NCBI GenBank assembly: GCA_016802295.1 | Contig: JAESIW010000118.1 | Location: 381,727 to 445,726 of the forward strand | Length of the DNA: 64,000 bases | Reading direction: 5' to 3' | Origin: Brachionus rotundiformis | Lineage: Eukaryota > Rotifera > Eurotatoria > Ploima > Brachionidae | In this document: positions 10,500 through 23,300 of the stretch, piece after piece | Layout: each line of letters begins with the position of its first letter | How positions within the stretch are numbered: the stretch's first letter is position 1 | Position numbers and translations under genes: made by a program | The notes under the pieces: model-generated | Database searches by the model: none | Seen by the model: the letters and a program-made list of their open reading frames with translations, nothing else | What the model was told of the DNA's origin: nothing

Positions 10500-13039
10500 C
10501 AAATACAAAAAAAACAAAATTTATCCAATTGAGACAGATGTAGTAGCTTGTTAGGAAACATTTGGTATAAAAAGAGGACACTTTTTAAGCATGGTTGCTG
10601 GCAACTGTAAAAGCGCAGTTATAAGGTGCATTTTTGAGCCAAAGCTAAACAAGTGGTTGTTTGCTCAGCCCATGGAAACCCGTCAAAGCCAATGTTTGAG
10701 CATAAAATATTAAACAAATTTAATTCTCAAATATTAAAACTAAAGGATCTCTCGTAGGTTGTGCAAAGTTTTGTTCCAATTTTGCCAACTACAAAAATAA
10801 ACAGTGTGGATTCTAGGTCGGCGATCGCAGAATATCACTGTGTTTATTATTTTAATATTTGAAAATAGAAAAAAGTTGTTGTTATTTTTTCAAGTAAGAT
10901 GGATAAGCAAATTGGAAGGCTGGCTATGAAACTCCTAAAGTTTGGAATTGGTTTTAATTAAAATCGAACACAAGTCAAACATGTTCGATCTGTTTTTGTT
11001 TTTTTTAGCAAAATTTTCGAAGAGGATCATTTAAGAGCTATTGGAACAAGATTAGATATTATCTTAAAAAAGGTAACAAGGTTTGAATTAGATGGCATTT
11101 AGCTTCCTAAATGTCAAGCAAATAAAAAAATAGATTTTTATTTTTGTTCTAAATACTAATCTAAAATGACTGGCTCATTTGACTCTCATTTTCAATAGAA
11201 CTGCACATATTTCAAGCGTTTTCAGGACATGTCCAAATGAGGCGAATCGCCTGGAAATCAGATCACAAGGCACCTTTGGCCCGGGCGGCTCTCTCGGCCC
11301 GCAAAGTGCTCTCGAACTGGATTAATCTCAAACAGAGAAAAACAACAATACAAAAATTGCTGAACTTATCTTTCTATTTAATTGGCATAAATTCTAGGCC
11401 CCATAAATTACTTCTGCTATTTCAGCTACCTCGTTCAATGTATGTGTTTATGTTTTAATTAATTGAAATTATTTCGAGTGCCGGCATCGTTTATTGCAAT
11501 CTGAGTGAGAGATTGAATATTTCAAGTATTTTTGTTGTTGTACAGAAATCTGACTCGGCAAAAATATTCTCTAATTAGGCAAGAAATAATTTGAAACACG
11601 TTCAATAACATCAATTTAAACTCATGATTTAGCTATCTTTGATTATACTACAATTCTGATACTTTAAGCCTGAAATATAATACTCTTCCATTCATTTCGT
11701 GATCATTTGGCACTTTATTTGATCCGGCTTTTAATTAAATAACTCATCAGAAATAAAATAGATTTTTATTTGCTTTTATTTAAAATTATTAAAAATGCTT
11801 TGCTTAAATTAATTTTGGAAAATAAAAATTCTCTGCCATTTAATTTAAGAAATAAATCTGTTAATTTATTTAAGTTTTATTTTTTATTAAAAAGCCATTG
11901 TCAACATAAAAAAATATTCAAATTTAATATAAAAATCTAAAATAAAAAGAATTGAAAGGAAAAATTATCAAGCATATTCAAAAAATTTTTTTTTAAATTT
12001 TATCATCACCCAAGAGGTTTTTTTGATATAAAATAATAAAAATAAAATTTAAATAGTCCGCTTATATTAATTGTATCTAAGTTATTTAATTTTTTTTTTA
12101 ATTTAAGAGTTATTTTCATGTAGAGGGTCGTATATTTGATTCCTATCAGTGGAAAAAATTATACGACTGTCTCTGCACTACCAGACGAATGCTTTAGCAC
12201 CCAAAAATGGGTAATAATTGTGGTTTAGATGATCGACTCTGTGTCACAAGGGAGCCTCGCTCAAAAAAGTACTGGAAAAAGGAGATGAGCATTCTTGTAT
12301 TGTTAAATATCATTTTTTTTTTGAATATTTGTTAATAAACTTTCAATTTTCACTAGATAATTAAATTATTTTTTTAACTATAGCTTCTTATTTGGGTTCA
12401 ATTAGTCTATTTTGTTATAATTGTTGTTTTTATATTTGATTTTTGAGGGGATTTTAGGAAATTTTTTCTTGAGTTTTTTTATATAGTAAAATTTATTTTC
12501 AAAGTAAATAAAAAAAAATTAATAAAATAAGAAAAAACAAAAATCTGAAATAGCCAAAGGTAAATGTTTGAATAGATAACTTTAAAATGCCTGAAGCCTG
12601 TTCGAATTAAATTAGAGACTAGTCAAATCTAATTAGAATAAAAGTACAAGTTGTGATTTAAAATTCGAATCCAATTTGTTGATTCGAACATATTTCTACG
12701 GGCATTAATGATCCGTAATTAAATGTCTTGTACCATAAAATTATCGATGCCTAATTATCTTGAATATTTGCTCACTAACAATCGAACATTTGTTCTAGTC
12801 TATCTATTTGACAACCAGGCCCCAGTAACCAGATAAGTCCTTATCAATATGTCAGGAATAAAACAACTAGACCAGCAAATCTGCCATGGCACTGATAAAA
12901 CTTAGATAGCTTCGTCACGTTCTTCCAACAACTGCTCCTTATCAGAACTCATAATAAAAAAAATTATTAAAATTTTAGGTTTATTTGTACAAGTAAATAA
13001 GGTAAAAGTAAATAATCTTAGAAATAATAAAAAATCTAA
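10500..13039. other. Spacer between convergent LIM-HD genes
   Basis: Apart from the GC-rich island no gene is seen. A perfect 8-bp hairpin (GTCGTATA..TATACGAC) lies near 12127-12169 next to a GC-richer stretch to about 12265. The interval 12590-12960 is again complex and may be regulatory. Confidence 0.4.
11226..11335. other. GC-rich island between the convergent LIM-HD genes
   Basis: About 110 bp of strikingly GC-rich sequence in an AT-rich spacer, preceded by a good acceptor (TTTTCAG at about 11220-11226). One plus frame stays open for about 32 codons with G, P, S and L-rich content and then stops. It could be an alternative terminal exon of the upstream LIM-HD gene or a conserved non-coding element; the sequence does not decide. 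Confidence 0.35.
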
Positions 13040-14130
13040 TTAAAAACAATTATAAAAATCGAATATTGATTGTTGGTTGAAATATTGAGTTTGCTCACTG
13101 GGCCCGTTGGAAAAATTCTCATCCATACTCTTGCTATTGCTCTCATTCAAATCATCGTCCATGTCATACTCCAAATTTTCATCATCATTGCTCTCCTGGT
13201 CCTCATCTGCATAGCTTGACACCACCTCGTTCTGCATCGGCTTTGAAACTATTCCCCCAAACACCCCACACTGTCCTGTTGTAGATTTTCTCTGCTTGGC
13301 ACGCGAATTCTGAAACCATACCTGAAGCAAACAACAAAAAAATTAATTTTAAAATTTTTTTATTCAAAAAGATTTATTTATCTATTGATTCAATTAACCA
13401 GACCACTGGTAAAACAAACACTTACTTGTAAAACACGTTTTTGAAGACCAGTGCGTTCACTTAATTCTTTCAAGTCTTTAGAATCCGGATTTTGATTTAT
13501 TTGAAAATGAGCCTTCATAATTCTCAATTGCTGATGCTTGAACGATGTTCTGAGCCTTTTTTTGCGCGTAGAGCCACTCGCACTTGTTCTGGAACCAGCA
13601 CTTGAGCCAGTACTTCGATTCTCGAGAGGCTTAAGCTGCGGATTAAGAGACAAGGGGCTCGAGTCGAGAGAGGACGAGCTGAACGATTGATCGTAGCGGA
13701 TGAACGGGTCCGAGTTGTTGTTGAGGTCGGGAGAGGTCTCTTCGGAGCACAGGTAGTGCTGGCTACAGAAGACGGCCTCGTTGATGATGGCGTGCTTGCT
13801 GCCAGGCTCGATCTGCCGCATGCATCTCGAGCATTTGAAGCAGCTAAAGTGGTACAATTGGTGCGAGCTCGGCCTGATCACGTAGTCGCTCGGGCCCAGC
13901 TTGCCTCGGCAGGCTGCACAGTAGCTTTCCCATTCGGCCCCGTTCGGGTAGTGCTCGTGGCAAAAAAATCTGCCCTTTTTCACAAAACATTTCGACTGCA
14001 TTTCCAAATTTTGCAAGCACACCGAACACTTCAAACATTCCAAGTGAATGGTAAACTTGGAACCCACTGTCAAAAAGTACATGTCTACAATTTGACGTGA
14101 ACAAATCCAGCAAATATTTTGTATACCCAT
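13040..14130 (-). CDS. Second LIM-homeodomain factor, divergent apterous/Lhx2/9-like paralogue
   Basis: Exons 14130-13426 and 13321-13040 (intron 104 bp) join in frame to 328 residues; ATG 14130 directly precedes LIM1. LIM1 begins CWICSRQIVDMYFL and ends FCHEHY. LIM2 begins CAACRGKL and ends FCSQHY, with the zinc-binding Cys/His spacing intact. A Ser-rich linker leads to a homeodomain at about residue 191, KRLRTSFKHQQLRIMKAHF.. to VWFQNSRAKQRK. The TSFKHxQLR and NPDSKDLKEL wording places it nearest Lhx2/9, but it has QNSRAK where Lhx2/9 has QNARAK. The intron splits the recognition helix just before VWFQN, unlike the neighbouring gene where the homeodomain is unbroken. The C-terminus is acidic (DDENLEYDMDDDL) and may be an activation region. 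It is convergent with its paralogue, suggesting an old inverted duplication. Confidence 0.9.
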
Positions 14131-16442
14131 TCTACTTTTTACTATTTTTTTTTTTGCTCTTTTTCAATAAAAAATAAAAATAATTTTTTATATTTTTTTT
14201 TCTTATAAAAAAATAATCTAAACAATAAAAAAATATAAATTTATATTTTATTTCTAGATAAGATTTTATTGGTCGATGTAGATAATCGACAAATATTTTT
14301 CTAAAACTGTAGCAGAAAGAGGCACAGTGCGAGTCGAGCTATTCGCCTAGTGCAATTCTACTAAAGACTTATCTATTTTATTGATTAGGAAACATGTGGT
14401 CAACTGTATTGAATTACATTGGCGACGTTTGTGTCATTATAGAGGCATTTAGCATATGTGTGAGTCCCGTAGCGCGATTTACTCGCTCATATTCCAGATA
14501 TAGATCTATCTTGATAAATTGTATAATACTGAGCTTAATACAGTCACGAGATTTACTTTTCCCCAAGTCCATTATCTTCGATTAAAATCAATTTTTGTTT
14601 TAATTTGAGCTTAATTGGAATAAATTGTATGAGAAAGTGAATGATGAAAATCTTTTAAATAAACTGGCAGATTAGCCTTGTTATGTGTGCATTGAGCACG
14701 AAATATGACTGGTTGTGGAAATTATCTGTGCACAGCTACCTGGCGAGGCGGTGGTCTTATTTAATCAAGAGTACTTGAAAGCCAAACACAACGAGGAAAA
14801 TCTAATTAATAGAGTTAATTAAAAGAAGCAAGAAATGCATTGAAAAGTAGCCGCCAGGTCGGATCAGTTTCTGCCCGGACCACTCAAGCCTCTCTTACGA
14901 AACTTAAACTACATGATCAAAATAATTATTAGTTAATATAATTTAATCGTGTGCCTGCTCAAGAGAGATTGCTTTCTGTTCCTTCCGAATTCTGGCTTAA
15001 GCTTAGCTTAAACAGCAGGATGGCTCGACTAGGCTCATTACAGCAACTACAATTAAATACCGCCTAGAACAGATAAATGTAGAAACAGCCAAATAGAAAC
15101 TAACTTTTTTCCAGAAAAACCAAAAACTTTAGTCACGTGACCGAACAAATTTTTTAAGAATTATCTTTTAGCTTCTATTTATCATTAGATAAAAACGGAA
15201 TTTTTAGATCATATTTATAAAAAAAAATAAGAGAAATACAAAACTTCAATTTAATTTTTTTACAAATATAATGAGTTTTTAATTGTAATCAAGTAACCCA
15301 GTGGTTGAAAGGAAGGGCTAAGTTCCATTCCGTTCCAACCAGCCAAACTATTCTCTAAATAAATAAAAAAATGTCTAATTTGTATTATGTTTTTCCTTTA
15401 CTTTTTATGAAGAATTAAGGCTAAACGAAATTAACAAATGAAAAAATTTCTAATATTTTATGGAAAATGTTGGTAATAGTGGAATAATGAACCGCTTGAA
15501 CCACAATTTAAAGCCTTATCGTTGAAAAAAAGTAGTGGACAGACTACAGAAAAATACAAATTCGTGAATATTTTATATTTTAGAATTTCTTTGAGTTGAT
15601 AGAAGCATTGACCAATACAAAAAATTACTATTAAATATTCACTAATAAAATAAATAATAATTTTTGAATTTATTTTTATTTCTTCAAACTGGTTAAATTT
15701 TATTTAATTATGAACAAATGGAAAAAGCTTGAAGAAAAGTTTAGCCTGTCTTACTATACTGTGTAATGTTCATACAAAAATAATAAATAAATAAATAAAA
15801 TAAATGTTTTATTTTATTATTGTATTTTTTTGGCATTGAAGATTCTAATGTTTAAAAAAGGTATTTTTTTTTATCTCCTTTAACTTATCATTGCCATTGC
15901 TTAATTGAAACCGGGCCAAAAAATTAAACAAAAATATATCCAATTTAGGACTAGTTAATAAAAGTAGATAGGTGAGCAGATATTAAATATATCAATTTTA
16001 GGATACATTTTATTCATATTATATTTCAAATTTTTTATTCGATTTTTGTTTACATTTGAGACTAAATGTAAATTTCCGGATATCTTATTTTTATTATTTT
16101 TAATATTAGTCAACTTGAAATTAACTTTATATATCAAATTGCATATTTGCTAAGTCTTAGGCCACAATTAGCCACTTATCTAATTAATTTTCCATTCCGG
16201 AAATAACTGAGGCCCTTGACGAGCTGAATATTCTCCAAACTCAAGGTATTGATAGAAAAATTGCTCATTAATTCATTGCCTATAGTCTTCATGTATTAAT
16301 GAGACAAATTGTTTGATTTGCCGCTTTCAATTTGAAATCTTTATATTGATCTCTAGAGAACTATTTGATTAAATTATAAAGCGCCTAATTTGGACATATT
16401 TTAAAATTCATTAGGATTCAAATTAAACTTTTAATTATCAAA
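14131..16442. other. Upstream region of the second LIM-HD gene
   Basis: No gene found. About 14280-15080 is relatively complex with TAATTA and GATA-type cores and may be a proximal enhancer; 15150-16440 is AT-rich and simple, including a short (TAAA)n run near 15782. Confidence 0.4.
15132..15141. promoter_or_regulatory. Palindromic E-box GTCACGTGAC
   Basis: Exact 10-bp CLEAR/USF-type E-box about 1 kb upstream of the start codon of the second LIM-HD gene. Such a site is bound by bHLH-Zip factors (USF, MITF/TFE) in animals; a chance occurrence is possible in 64 kb but the GC-rich palindrome is unlikely in this composition. Confidence 0.4.
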
Positions 16443-16742
16443 ATGATTGCTTTCTTTTTTTTAATCATCTTCTTCCAAAACTCTTCTGCATTGGGTCCAA
16501 TCAAATGGAATATAAGAGATGCCACCAAGAATGATTTGTTATCTTTATTAATGATATTCTCTGGTTGCTCTGCTATTTTGGGAACTGTACTCTGGTTGCT
16601 TTTTGCGCAGCAAGGAAAAGATTTGAGAAAAAGAGCAATTGATAGTTTGCCAATTAAATTCGGTATTAAATCAAAAAAGACGGCTAATAAGAAAAATGCT
16701 CAAGTAGTAGAAATTGAGATGCTGGATATGAAGAAAGAATAA
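16443..16742 (+). CDS. Small membrane protein of unknown function
   Basis: Single-exon frame of 99 residues. Residues 1-16 are strongly hydrophobic and end at SSALG, consistent with a cleavable signal peptide. A second hydrophobic segment at about residues 33-53 (LLSLLMIFSGCSAILGTVLW) should span the membrane. The C-terminal 45 residues are highly basic and then acidic (MLDMKKE end), presumably cytoplasmic. An AATAAA lies about 100 bp after the stop (16845). No family is recognised; it resembles many short type I membrane peptides. Confidence 0.6.
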   Translation: MIAFFFLIIFFQNSSALGPIKWNIRDATKNDLLSLLMIFSGCSAILGTVLWLLFAQQGKDLRKRAIDSLPIKFGIKSKKTANKKNAQVVEIEMLDMKKE

Positions 16743-19700
16743 ACCCAATTTAATTAATTAAATGATTTTCAATAGCTTCAAAATTTTTTTCATTCGTTTC
16801 ATAGAATTTTTTTAACAAGCAATGATTCTCAATTTCAAATTAAAAATAAATAAAGTCAAAAATTTTATCAATATTTAATTCCTTGGAAAATTAATAATTG
16901 GAAATGTTATAAGAAATAATGAGATGAGTTAGATTAAAAATGATTATCTAAGATATAAATGATTTTTTGTAGATAGCATAAAATAAATTCTGATTTGATT
17001 TATTAAAAAGAATAATTATTTTAATTTAACTCTTTGGGGCTTATCCAAAATAAAAAAATAAATAAATCTTATTATTTTTGGCAAATTTTTAATTGGTATA
17101 AGTCTCAAAAAATATGCATTCAAATTTTTTAAAACAATTTTAGGAATAAAATTTATTATCGATATTATGAAATTTAAAAATTATTCTTTAAATAAATATC
17201 TTATTGCAAATTTTGTTAAATTTAATAAAAAAACTTATTCTGATCTGAAAAATTTTGCTTTTAGACCTGTAATGGCATAATTGACCTTAATTTACAAATT
17301 TACCAATTTTTTATATCTCCTTTTGGGCATGTGTTTTTGCTTTGATTTCATTTTTTGTTTTTTTATTGATTTAGATCACGATATACTTGATAATTTTTTA
17401 TTAATTGGCAAAGATATGATGTCGTGTGCGAGATATAAATCAATAAATTGAATATTTTTGTTAATAAAAAATTGAAAATGTTACAAAATGTCAAAAATAT
17501 CCGAAAAAATTAAAATTGAAATATCAAGATAAAATTTATTTGTAAAGATACTTGATTATTTCATTACGTAATTTTTACTAAATTTGAGTTCCAAATATTT
17601 AAAAAGATAAAAATTTTTCAAGCAGCCAATCTTCAAAGTAAAAAAACATTCATCCTTGGATACGAAAATATTTTCTAGAAAAACTAACTTAATCAAATTT
17701 AAAAAATCACAATGAATGATTCTTTACATATTTAGATTTTCTATGATTCACCATTTTGAGGTTTTGTGAATTCCAATAACAAACAGAACAAAAATTCTTC
17801 CTATTTTGATAAATTAAATTTTACTAAAATAAAATATATTTTTAAAATACTGCAGCCTAGTGCAACATACTTTGTTGTTTCTTTTTTACCTAAAATAATT
17901 TTTCTGATGTTGATAAAAGACAAAAAGTAATAAAATTTAAATCAACAATAAAATTTAAATTGATTTTTGATTTTTTACCTAAAAAGGAAATAAAGCTTTT
18001 ATTTTTGGTAAAAAAGATGCAACAAATTATGCTGCAATAGGTTGCAGTATTTTTAAAATATATCTTATTTTAGTAAAATTTGATTTATCAAAATAGGAAG
18101 AATATTTGTTCTGTTTATTTTAGTATTTCACAATACCTCATTTTGAGATATGTTTATTTTTATGCTTGAATCAAATTTTCACTAAAACAATACCTTTATT
18201 TATTAACTATAGCTGCATTTATAGCGAGAATTTATATTTTCAAATTTTTAAGGTATGAATTCAGAGCCCGATTTCACATATTTCCATACAATTGATGCTA
18301 TTTGATTGTAATTTTTACAGGTTCTAATGTCTAAACAGAAAAAAATGTCTATCTCAAAATAGTAGAATTCTAGATCGTTGCACTAGTTTACCAATATTTA
18401 GTGCCTGAGCCATTCGAATCTTCTTTTAATTGTAATTTAAAATGGCTTTTGTAAATTCCTCATTTGAATTCAAGAAATTCCAATCATAACTTCCAACTTT
18501 TGGAACTCTTATTTGGTAAATTTCATAAATAAAAAGTGATTTGGCGAGGCGTATGACGCAGATCTCTTCAATCTGTAGCGCTCGATTATTGATGTCTTTT
18601 TGTTCCCTTTCTTTTTAATAATCCTACTTCAAACATATTTAAAACTTTAAAAAGGTTAAAATTTTTTTTTACTATACAAAATATATAAGATTTTATTTTT
18701 ATTAGGTAATTCTCATAGAAATTGAAAAAATGATCATTGGCCAAATAGTTAAAATTGTTTAAAAATTAAATATTTAACTTTTTTTAATTGAGGAAAAATG
18801 ACGGAATTTTACATGAAATTATTTAACAGGAAAATAATCTCTTTTTATCTTATAAAAACGAAAAAAATTCAAAATTCTTCGAAAATTTAAAAGAAAAATA
18901 GATATTTTTTGGCCATTTTATAATTAGCTCAAAAAAGTGAAAATTAAAATAGGTAAATTATCGAATTTTTGAGATAAATTTCCTAATATTTCTTTCGTAA
19001 ATTCACATAAAATAACCCTAATTTACACTTTTTTACGTAAGTTTATGAAATTTTCCCTAAAAATTACCAAAAACATCATGTCAAATCAATTCTGTATCAC
19101 TTGTAAAAATTAAAGCTTTCAAGATTTTTGTTCCAAAAAGTATCCTCTTCAATAGATGCATATGCCGATATTATTTATTTTCATGATCAGTTTAATGAGG
19201 TTTGGGAATGACAAAAATGCAATCATTGATATAGTCAGCTTATTTAATCAAAAATATAGGGCTGATTAAAAATCAAATCTTGCTTAAAGATTCCACATGT
19301 GATTTATTCATACAATTTTTAAGAAATAAATCAAATCTTATGAATGTCCATTTTTTTGAAAAAAGGGCATAGAAAAAAATAAAAATAAGTTAATAAAATT
19401 AAAAGAGATCTGTTTAAATGTATGAAAAAGATAGATCAAAAATTGTTCAAGGTTAATTTTAAATTTCATATAATTTATAAATTAATCCTTCGATAAATCT
19501 TTAAAACATTGGTATTTTTTACGATTTTTCCAATCTCTTTTCTAAACTTTTGGTTAAGTGTTTTTATTAATTTAAATTAACTATCCGACTATCCAACTAA
19601 CCATTTTATTGTAATTTTTAAGCGAACCATTTTTTGCTACTTTTCAATGATTAGAACTAGTTTAATTATTTAAATTTTTTAAATATTTTTTAATGGATGC

Positions 19701-20370
19701 TTTAATTTTGTTCTTTTTTTTATAATTTAATTAAAAATTTGTCTTTTTGAATTTATTATGTATTCACCAACGAACAAATATTTTTAAATATATTTCGTAA
19801 TTAGTTTTAAAACTGTTAAAGAAATTTTTTATTTTATTCTGGTTGAATAACAAACCCCATGTAAATGCTTAATTTAGAAAAAAAAACTTATTAAATTCAT
19901 TATTGAATTAAAGTTACTTTTAAATTAAAAATTAACCATTTTAATTCTAGAACTTGTAAAAATTCTCGACAATTTATAAAATGTTTACCTAATTTTCTTT
20001 TTTATTGACAAGTGGTAACTCAGACTTAATGTTTATAAATTCAAAAATCAAATTATTCAATTATTTAAAATTTCCGTTGATAAAGACATAAATTTTTCAT
20101 CTTTATTTTAACATCTTGATTACAAAATAGTTTATTATTAAACATTATTTTTTTATTACTATCAATAACTATAATTAATAACAATTTTTTGAAAAATAAA
20201 ATATAAAATTGAACCATCAATGTGCTTAATTTCGAAATAAACATAATTTACAAAAATTTAAAACTTTTAAGTTTTCTCAAAGTAAATTTAAATTTTTTTG
20301 ATTAAAACATTAAAAAATAAACTAACAGTTTGATCGAAATTAAAAGCTATTAATTTTGCGCTATTACATA
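16743..20370. other. Intergenic AT-rich region
   Basis: No gene found in 3.6 kb. It contains the foldback element at about 17750-18145. Around 18960-19070 there are short TTTACGTAA-like words resembling the foldback element at 23.9-24.4 kb, possibly a decayed relative. The rest is AT-rich and simple. Confidence 0.5.
17750..18145. mobile_element. Foldback (long inverted repeat) MITE-like element
   Basis: The left arm (about 17755-17890) is the imperfect reverse complement of the right arm (about 18015-18141), including long shared words around the CAGAACAAA, CTTCCTATTTTGATAAAT and ACTGCAGCCT regions. Pairing continues inwards almost to the centre. No coding capacity is seen. A long palindrome with this little spacer is typical of foldback or MITE elements. 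Target duplication was not resolved. Confidence 0.7.
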
Positions 20371-23300
20371 ATGGCGTCAAAGCTTAAACAAAATAAACCT
20401 GATGTTATTCTAGAAGCAGTGACCCAATCAGTCCATTTTAAGAATAACATATCCACCAATGTTTACCAAGTAAGATTAAATATCCAAGTGACATTTATTT
20501 TCAAGAAATAAATACTCAAGTATGATGTAGAAAAACCAGCTTCACAAGGAATAAAAATTTTCCACAAAAGCTTAGTCATTAGACCGTGGTTTTATGTTCT
20601 ATCAATAAACTTGATAGCCTTGCTATTACTTGTGGCAATCGGTTACGGAATCGGCCTTGGTATTAGCTCATCCTGTAATTAATTAAATCTTGCTTTTAAA
20701 TTTACATAATGAGTTTAAACTTCTAGATTCAAAACTCCATGGTGACTATTGCAATTCCACGATTAAATGTTCAGAGTCCGACCACCTGTTATGCGTTGAC
20801 AATACCTGTGTCTGTCCAACAACTAAACATTATAATGGCATCACTTGTGGTAAATGATTTTATCACTTTTTTTAATCATTTGCTTATAATCTGTTTTAAA
20901 GTTGATCGATTCAGCTATGGAGCTGTTTGTACCAATTTTTACCCAGATGAGTGTGGTTATGGACTAAGTTGTTATTTTAGCACTGACGCAAAAATAGGAA
21001 TATGTAGTTGTCCTAATAAACGATTTTGGGACACCAGAACAAACTACTGTGGTAAAATTTTATATAATAAATGCTGTTCAACAATTAACCTAGTTGAGAA
21101 ATAATAACAAAATTTCAAAAATTTCAGAGTAATAAGATAAGCTCTCAAAATCCTCTCAAATAATTCCACAATAGAAAATTTTTAAAAAATGGATTAATTA
21201 TTAAATTTTAAACTAATCTTTTTTTTGCATAGAGCTAAAATATTCTTACAATCAAAATGGTTGCACAAGTTCTGACCAATGCGCTGATGGAACAAACATG
21301 ATATGTTCTGGCTCGGTTTGTACTTGTGACTCGCCGAATTTCTGGAATGGAACATATTGTGGCCTAATAGCAACATACATGCAAAATTGTTCCATCGAAA
21401 TTAACTGCGACTCTACCAAATCACTTAATTGTAGTATAGTTGGTGAAAATTTATTCAAATGTCTATGTCCATCCACATACTATTGGTCATCCAGTACTTG
21501 CACTCCTAAATTATCAGAAGGTGTTTCCTGTTCAGACTCCATTGAGTGTAGAGAGGATCTAGGCTTGGTATGCTCAACTACATGCTCTTGTCTGAATACT
21601 CATTATTGGGATGGATCTATTTGCCAGCGTAAAATACAATATAATCTTCCATGTTCTAGCTCAAGTCAATGTGATGATAATATTGGACTAACTGTTTGCA
21701 GCACTAACTGTTTTTGTTCCAATTTGCATTTTTACAATGGAACAGGCTGTCGTAAGTTAATTAAAAAATTCAAACAAATTTATTTACTGTTAAAAAAATT
21801 TTAACATAGTAAATAGTTATCTTTCGATTTAATTAATATGATTTTTCTGTCTTTTAGTTCTATAATTTTTATCACTTTTCTTTAAATCTTCATTTCTATT
21901 GGAGTTTTTGCCTTCTTCTACTTGACGCCAAAGGAGCAACCATCTCTTTCTAACCATTCTATGCTTACTTTTACTTTAGGGATTCCATAATAAAATAAAT
22001 TCCATATTTACTTGTAAATAAATCGAAAATTAGTTTTAAAAATATATTAAACCAAAAACTAATAAAATTTCTTCAAAAATTAAGATTTTTTTTCCGACTT
22101 TTTAAACAATTATATAAATAAAATTAATTTTAAACTAGAATTTATCTTGACCAGCGGTTTAAATTGTAATTCATCATTTGTCTGTGATTTAACAAAAAAT
22201 TTGTATTGTGATGCGGCAACATTGCAATGCGTGTAAATTCTACAAACTTTTAAAAATTTAGCTTAATTTTTTAACTTAGTTGTCCTGTGAATTTCTTTTG
22301 GGATTATACCACTTGTGGTATTATTTTTGTTTTCGTTTTTTTTTAAATCAATTATTTGACTCAATCTTAGCTGCAAAGCGATTGTCTGGTGGAGATTGTG
22401 TTCATAACATTCAATGTAGAGACGATCTTGGCTTATCGTGCGATTCCGAGAATACCGAAAAATGCATGTAAATATTTTAATTTTAATTTTTATATTCATT
22501 TAATAAATTAAAAAAAGCTGTTTGAGCACACATTATTGGGATGGATCTACATGCAGTAGGATCTTTTACCTAATATAAAGTTCATCTTTAATAAAACAAA
22601 TAAAGGTGTCAAAGGAACTTATACCGATGCGTGTACCACTACTCCTAGTTGTCAGGATTACAATGGCTTAGTCTGTACTTCCAGTACTTGCCAGTTAGTT
22701 TTTTATCAATTTTAGAAATTATTTATATTGATTTTATTTTTTTCAGATGTCCTACTGACTATTATTGGGTAAGTTAAAATATTTTTTAATTTATTTTTTT
22801 TAATTTTTTTTAAAGAATAATACAATTTGTGGTAAAACTGTTTATATAATTTGGGATATATTAAAATAAAAAAATGTTAAGTGAGTCAAATTTTGTTTAA
22901 TGAGGCATGTACTGGTAGTTTTAGCGCAACGATTTGTATGGCTAGCAAAGGTCTTAGCTGCGACACGGGTGTTACCGGCACTTGTCGGTAAATTTAAAGA
23001 TAAAAATTCAATTATTAAAATAATTAATATTATTTTTTTTAGTTGCACAAGCTCAGGAAATTATTGGGACTCGACAGATTGTGGTAGAATTTTGTAAAAG
23101 TCATTTTAATTCTTTAAATTAATTTTATATGACCAGTTCCAAAGCTAAACTATAATGATAACTGTCAATTTCAAGTGACAACTCTAACAAATTCGCAATG
23201 TGATGAAAGATCACCAAAATTATTGGTATGTAGAGCGGTGGCATTTGGTACAAATACCTTTAGATGCGAGTACGATTAGTTTTTTCTGTTTAATTTAAAT

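Noticed and set aside
12127..12265. Possible tRNA-derived SINE
   Set aside because: A strong hairpin is present but box A and box B motifs are not in proper order on either strand.
13687..14100. Long plus-strand frame antisense to the second LIM-HD gene
   Set aside because: Shadow of the LIM domains on the minus strand; no domain content.
22280..22471. Single frame reading through several lectin-receptor exons
   Set aside because: It reads across intron 22318-22370; the spliced frame restores the module pattern and phase.
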